Shown here piece after piece: positions 61,739-64,000 of a stretch of 64,000 bases of DNA (positions are counted from its first letter, which is position 1; each line of letters starts with the position of its first letter). Under the pieces are notes generated by a model, which was not told the origin of the DNA, made no database searches, and saw only the letters and a list, made by a program, of their open reading frames with translations. The DNA is taken from the NCBI GenBank assembly GCA_030530525.1, contig JAUMUT010000005.1, positions 32,796-96,795 on the forward strand, read 5' to 3'. The stretch is from Capnocytophaga sp. (GTDB lineage: Bacteria > Bacteroidota > Bacteroidia > Flavobacteriales > Flavobacteriaceae). A program made the translations under genes and the position numbers.

Positions 61739-62068
61739 TTGTTCTTTTCTTTCTCTCCATTTGCTGTAATCAAATACAAAAGAATATTTTTCCTCTACTT
61801 CCTTTTCCAAAAGCTCTGCCGAGATAAGCACACGATTTACAAAGATGTATTCACTTACAGCATCTTTGAAATCAGATTCAGGAGGGTAATTGTCATTAAA
61901 AATCTCTTGATAGAGATGGTTGAGTTCTTCTAATTCTTCTTTTAGATAGGGATTGATATCCAAATCCGCAATCTCTATATTGCGAAGGGTGGGGTTCTTC
62001 ACGTTTTCCTCTATCCAAATAGGGGAACAGAAAAACTCAAATTGATATTTAAATTCAAATTTCTTCAT
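61718..62068 (-). CDS. Small acidic protein of unknown function
   Basis: Not recognised. 116 residues, acidic, no signal peptide: MKKFEFKYQFEFFCSPIWIE, an acidic helical middle (LKEELEELNHLYQEIFND) and a basic end (SKWRERKEQLFKKLV). Size, charge and its place among other small orphan genes resemble immunity-type proteins, but no toxin gene is seen. It overlaps the plus-strand membrane gene tail to tail. Confidence 0.6.
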   Translation of the reverse strand: MKKFEFKYQFEFFCSPIWIEENVKNPTLRNIEIADLDINPYLKEELEELNHLYQEIFNDNYPPESDFKDAVSEYIFVNRVLISAELLEKEVEEKYSFVFDYSKWRERKEQLFKKLV

Positions 62069-62069
62069 A

Positions 62070-62109
62070 GTGTTAATTAGGTGTTAGGTTTCAGGTGTTA
62101 GGTGTTAGT
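62070..62109. repeat. GTGTTAG tandem repeat
   Basis: GTGTTA/GTGTTAG occurs four times in about 40 bases, followed directly by the nested inverted repeats from 62110. Confidence 0.55.
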
Positions 62110-62294
62110 AATGAGTCGCTTGCTAAGGACTAACTACTAACGAACTATCCAGATTTACAGATGTAAAAGTACGGGAACATAATGTTAGTCTCAGAGTTTA
62201 TCTAACGACTGCTCGGTTTTAATCCGTACTTATTTTAAATGTAAAATTACAATTAATCTTTCAATTTGCAAACATACGACGACTATGACTCATT
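62110..62294. repeat. Nested inverted-repeat element, 185 bases
   Basis: Outer ends AATGAGTC (62110-62117) and GACTCATT (62287-62294); middle pair AAGTACGG (62167-62174) and CCGTACTT (62224-62231); inner pair GTTAG/CTAAC. No ORF inside. It ends just past the DUF4304-like gene and could be a structured RNA or a remnant mobile element. Confidence 0.45.
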
Positions 62295-62299
62295 GTTTG

Positions 62300-62698
62300 T
62301 TAATTAGATAGATAAGAAAGCACGATTTGCTGAATATCATTCAAAAAAGCTTCTTTATTCTCTTTAAATTTCTGTTTTCGTTTAAAAATATCCATTATAG
62401 AACCGTCAAATTCATACCAAATGTCTTTATCGTCCTTAATACTGCCAATGCGTAGGGTATTCTCATCGGGATAAAAAGAGATAGGTTCCTCATAAGGGGC
62501 TTTTTTGATATTTGTAGTGAAATAAATCTTATTAGCATTGCCATAGGCTCCTTTTTGTATAGAAATCATTTGCAGGTTTTGTTCCACTACTCGGTAAAAA
62601 TGTAGTGCTTTTTTCTTAAATCCTAAGGGCTTTAGAATTTGATGGAGTTCTTTAATCGTTTCATCGAACTCAATTTGTGCAGGTGTTTTTTGTTTCAT
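62300..62698 (-). CDS. DUF4304-like protein
   Basis: 132 residues with the DUF4304 outline: an early LHQILKPLGFKKKALHFYRVVEQNLQMISIQK, a central beta region (KIYFTTNIKK) and a helical end. Such proteins are of unknown function and often lie in accessory regions. The C-terminal 23 residues are duplicated as a fragment 1.1 kb away. The start overlaps the stop of the upstream gene by one base (TAATG), so the two are coupled. Confidence 0.65.
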   Translation of the reverse strand: MKQKTPAQIEFDETIKELHQILKPLGFKKKALHFYRVVEQNLQMISIQKGAYGNANKIYFTTNIKKAPYEEPISFYPDENTLRIGSIKDDKDIWYEFDGSIMDIFKRKQKFKENKEAFLNDIQQIVLSYLSN

Positions 62699-63094
62699 TA
62701 TACGAGCTTTTTAATCAAATATGTTTTATCTTCTTCTGGGCAATAATACAGCAAAAGTTTTTCACCACCTTTCAAAAGGAAAGTAATTTCGCTATAGCCT
62801 GCTACCTCTTCGGCGTAAATAGCGGTAATGATTTTGCCTTTGAGTTGCCAAGCCTCTGTAAGGTCGTCAAAACGATATGAATCATCTTGTTCTTCAACTT
62901 CATATCTATCCCAACACTGACAAAAAGCAAAACCCAACTCTAAAAAGAACTCAAAAATAGGCTTTCTTTCTGCTTTCAGATAAACCAAGCATACATATTC
63001 AGTATCGGGAAGCACACACTTTTAGTTGCTCTATGGGTAAGCCGTTGAGTTCTGTAAGGTTAAAATGGGTATCTTGAAATATTCTTCCTGTCAT
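62698..63094 (-). pseudogene. Small gene interrupted by a frameshift at a GT repeat
   Basis: An ATG at 63094 opens a frame beginning MTGRIFQDTHFNLTEL that stops after KVCASRY. The frame starting at 63015 continues with LPDTEYVCLVYLKAERKP to 62698. They meet at GTGTGTG (plus-strand CACACAC, 63013-63019); one extra GT would restore a single frame of about 132 residues. Family unknown. It may be a slippage-prone switch, a decayed gene or a sequence error. The downstream part alone could start at GTG 63015 (105 residues). Confidence 0.6.
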
Positions 63095-63115
63095 AAAATT
63101 AATTTTTAAATTAGT

Positions 63116-63155
63116 AGATTAAACCTCCCCCTAACCCCCTCCAAGAGGGGGAATT
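63116..63155. repeat. GC-rich CCCCCT/AGGGGG repeat element
   Basis: CCCCCTC and GAGGGGG form a 7-bp hairpin with a CAA loop, preceded by CCTCCCCCTAAC. Elements like this are, as I recall, scattered in many Bacteroidota genomes. Here it supplies the last codons of the adjoining gene. Confidence 0.6.
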
Positions 63156-64000
63156 AGCGACGGAAACATTGACAATTGAATAAGGTTTTTAAACTTCTTT
63201 CTTCGTCTTTTATCTAAAATTGTATCGCTGTTCCACTGCTTGCTGAAAGCCTCAAAGTTTTGGGCATAACCTGCAAAAGGATAAGCAGTGCTCAGTCCCT
63301 TTATCGGAATTGCCTCCCCTACTTTCTCCAATCGGTGCGAGAAGGTCTGCAAGGCTTTATGATACACTGAGCGGGTATTCCCATAAGTTTCCTCACCGAA
63401 AAAGGAGGTTAGTTGCAGGCGACATTCCCTAAGCGTTGCCATTGTAGGTTTTTCCTTGCTTTTATACTCCAATTCTGCAAACACATATACCCCATCGCCT
63501 CCGTGATTATCGGTAATGATGAGCCATACCGCCCCATATTCACCATCGGGCAAGGCAATACTGAACACATCATAAGGCTCAAAAAGGAAATCAGTTACTT
63601 TTTGCCAATGCTTGCGTTGAGGTATTTCGGTGTTAGGCTGAGAAAGCTGGCTAAGCAGGCGTGCTACTTGCGCTTGTCGCTTTTCGTAACTCATCTGTGG
63701 GGTATCAGTGCCGAACGGTTGTAGCCATTCTTTGGAAACACCCTTTTCTACCAATTGCCGTATGGGTGTTACCTCTTCGGGTTGTAACCAACCGTACTGC
63801 CACAGCACAGCAGGGCGAAGGGTCAGAAAAATTTCCTTTTCCAAAGCACTATGCACTTCCTCCTTGCCAAAAGTATCGATAAGGGTGCGTATCTCAGCTT
63901 CCGTAGCTCCGTAGTGATAGGCTTCTGCTACTGCCTCGTCTAAGTCAGTAGCCATATCACTTTCAAAAATATGAGTGCCGTGAATGTATCTCTTTTTCAT
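63131..64000 (-). CDS. Protein of unknown function at the window edge
   Basis: Not recognised. The visible frame has 289 residues and begins with an ATG exactly at the window end, so a longer start cannot be excluded. No signal peptide or membrane segment. The N-terminal part is helical (DLDEAVAEAYHYGATEAEIRTLID); the middle has beta-rich YDVFSIALPDGEYGAVWLIITDNHGGDGVYVFAELEYKSKE. The tail LIPPLGGG is encoded by the GC-rich repeat, suggesting the original stop was lost. Sampled base composition is about 52% GC, like rtcB. Confidence 0.6.
   Translation of the reverse strand: MKKRYIHGTHIFESDMATDLDEAVAEAYHYGATEAEIRTLIDTFGKEEVHSALEKEIFLTLRPAVLWQYGWLQPEEVTPIRQLVEKGVSKEWLQPFGTDTPQMSYEKRQAQVARLLSQLSQPNTEIPQRKHWQKVTDFLFEPYDVFSIALPDGEYGAVWLIITDNHGGDGVYVFAELEYKSKEKPTMATLRECRLQLTSFFGEETYGNTRSVYHKALQTFSHRLEKVGEAIPIKGLSTAYPFAGYAQNFEAFSKQWNSDTILDKRRRKKFKNLIQLSMFPSLIPPLGGG

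Overview
The window is a low-GC, gene-dense piece of a Bacteroidota chromosome. Most promoters fit the Bacteroidota pattern (TAnnTTTG at -7, sometimes TTG/TTTG about 20 bp upstream). Several genes start only a few bases after such a box, and Shine-Dalgarno sites are rare. Gene content (FixH, DUF3078, DUF2911, DUF6261, ribonuclease Y next to ZapA, Fe-S-free endonuclease III, SusC/SusD proteins) points to Flavobacteriia. A SusC-SusD-GH18 endoglycosidase-lipoprotein-lipoprotein operon of the same make-up as the Gpd glycoprotein-deglycosylation locus of Capnocytophaga canimorsus makes Capnocytophaga the best guess. This is inference; no rRNA gene is present.

Layout. 1-13.2 kb: membrane protein; AraC-type regulator divergent from hemA with a 21-bp-phased direct repeat between them; FAD oxidoreductase; methyltransferase-map; fixH with a SafE-like protein; pta; ppa; TPR protein-ribH; recF. 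13.3-19.5 kb: AT-rich block with a flippase, a DUF6261 protein, a haem protein and a TonB-dependent receptor. 19.7-25 kb: degenerate dihydroorotase homologue, an alpha/beta hydrolase whose nucleophile serine is asparagine, tex, ddl. 25-28.5 kb: a 21-bp degenerate repeat, small membrane protein, rny, a probable 6S RNA, zapA and a coiled-coil partner. 28.7-47.6 kb: housekeeping genes (S9 peptidase, DUF721, DnaJ/TerB, queD, coaX, nth, DUF3078, PAS, SpoU methyltransferase, lpxB, rpoN, HAD, Pi transporter, HDAC-like, crcB, ABC-F, MscS). 47.7-57.4 kb: trmH and the Gpd-like operon. 57.4-58.5 kb: 1 kb without a called gene, holding a compact transcription unit for a 59-residue ORF and a long hairpin leader. 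58.5-64 kb: guanidinium-type SMR exporter, DUF2911, then a GC-richer accessory block with RtcB and small unknown genes, repeats, a duplicated gene fragment and a frameshifted gene.

Most intergenic spaces close with clear intrinsic terminators, often shared by convergent genes. The points most worth checking are the hidden small gene upstream of susC, the structured leader before the SMR gene, the relic of the operon's last lipoprotein gene, the two neighbouring proteins that have lost catalytic residues (19.8-21.7 kb), the AraC operator at hemA, the palindrome over the DUF3078 start site, and the rtcB-side accessory block with its GT-repeat frameshift and nested inverted repeats. No tRNA, rRNA, CRISPR array or intact insertion sequence was seen.
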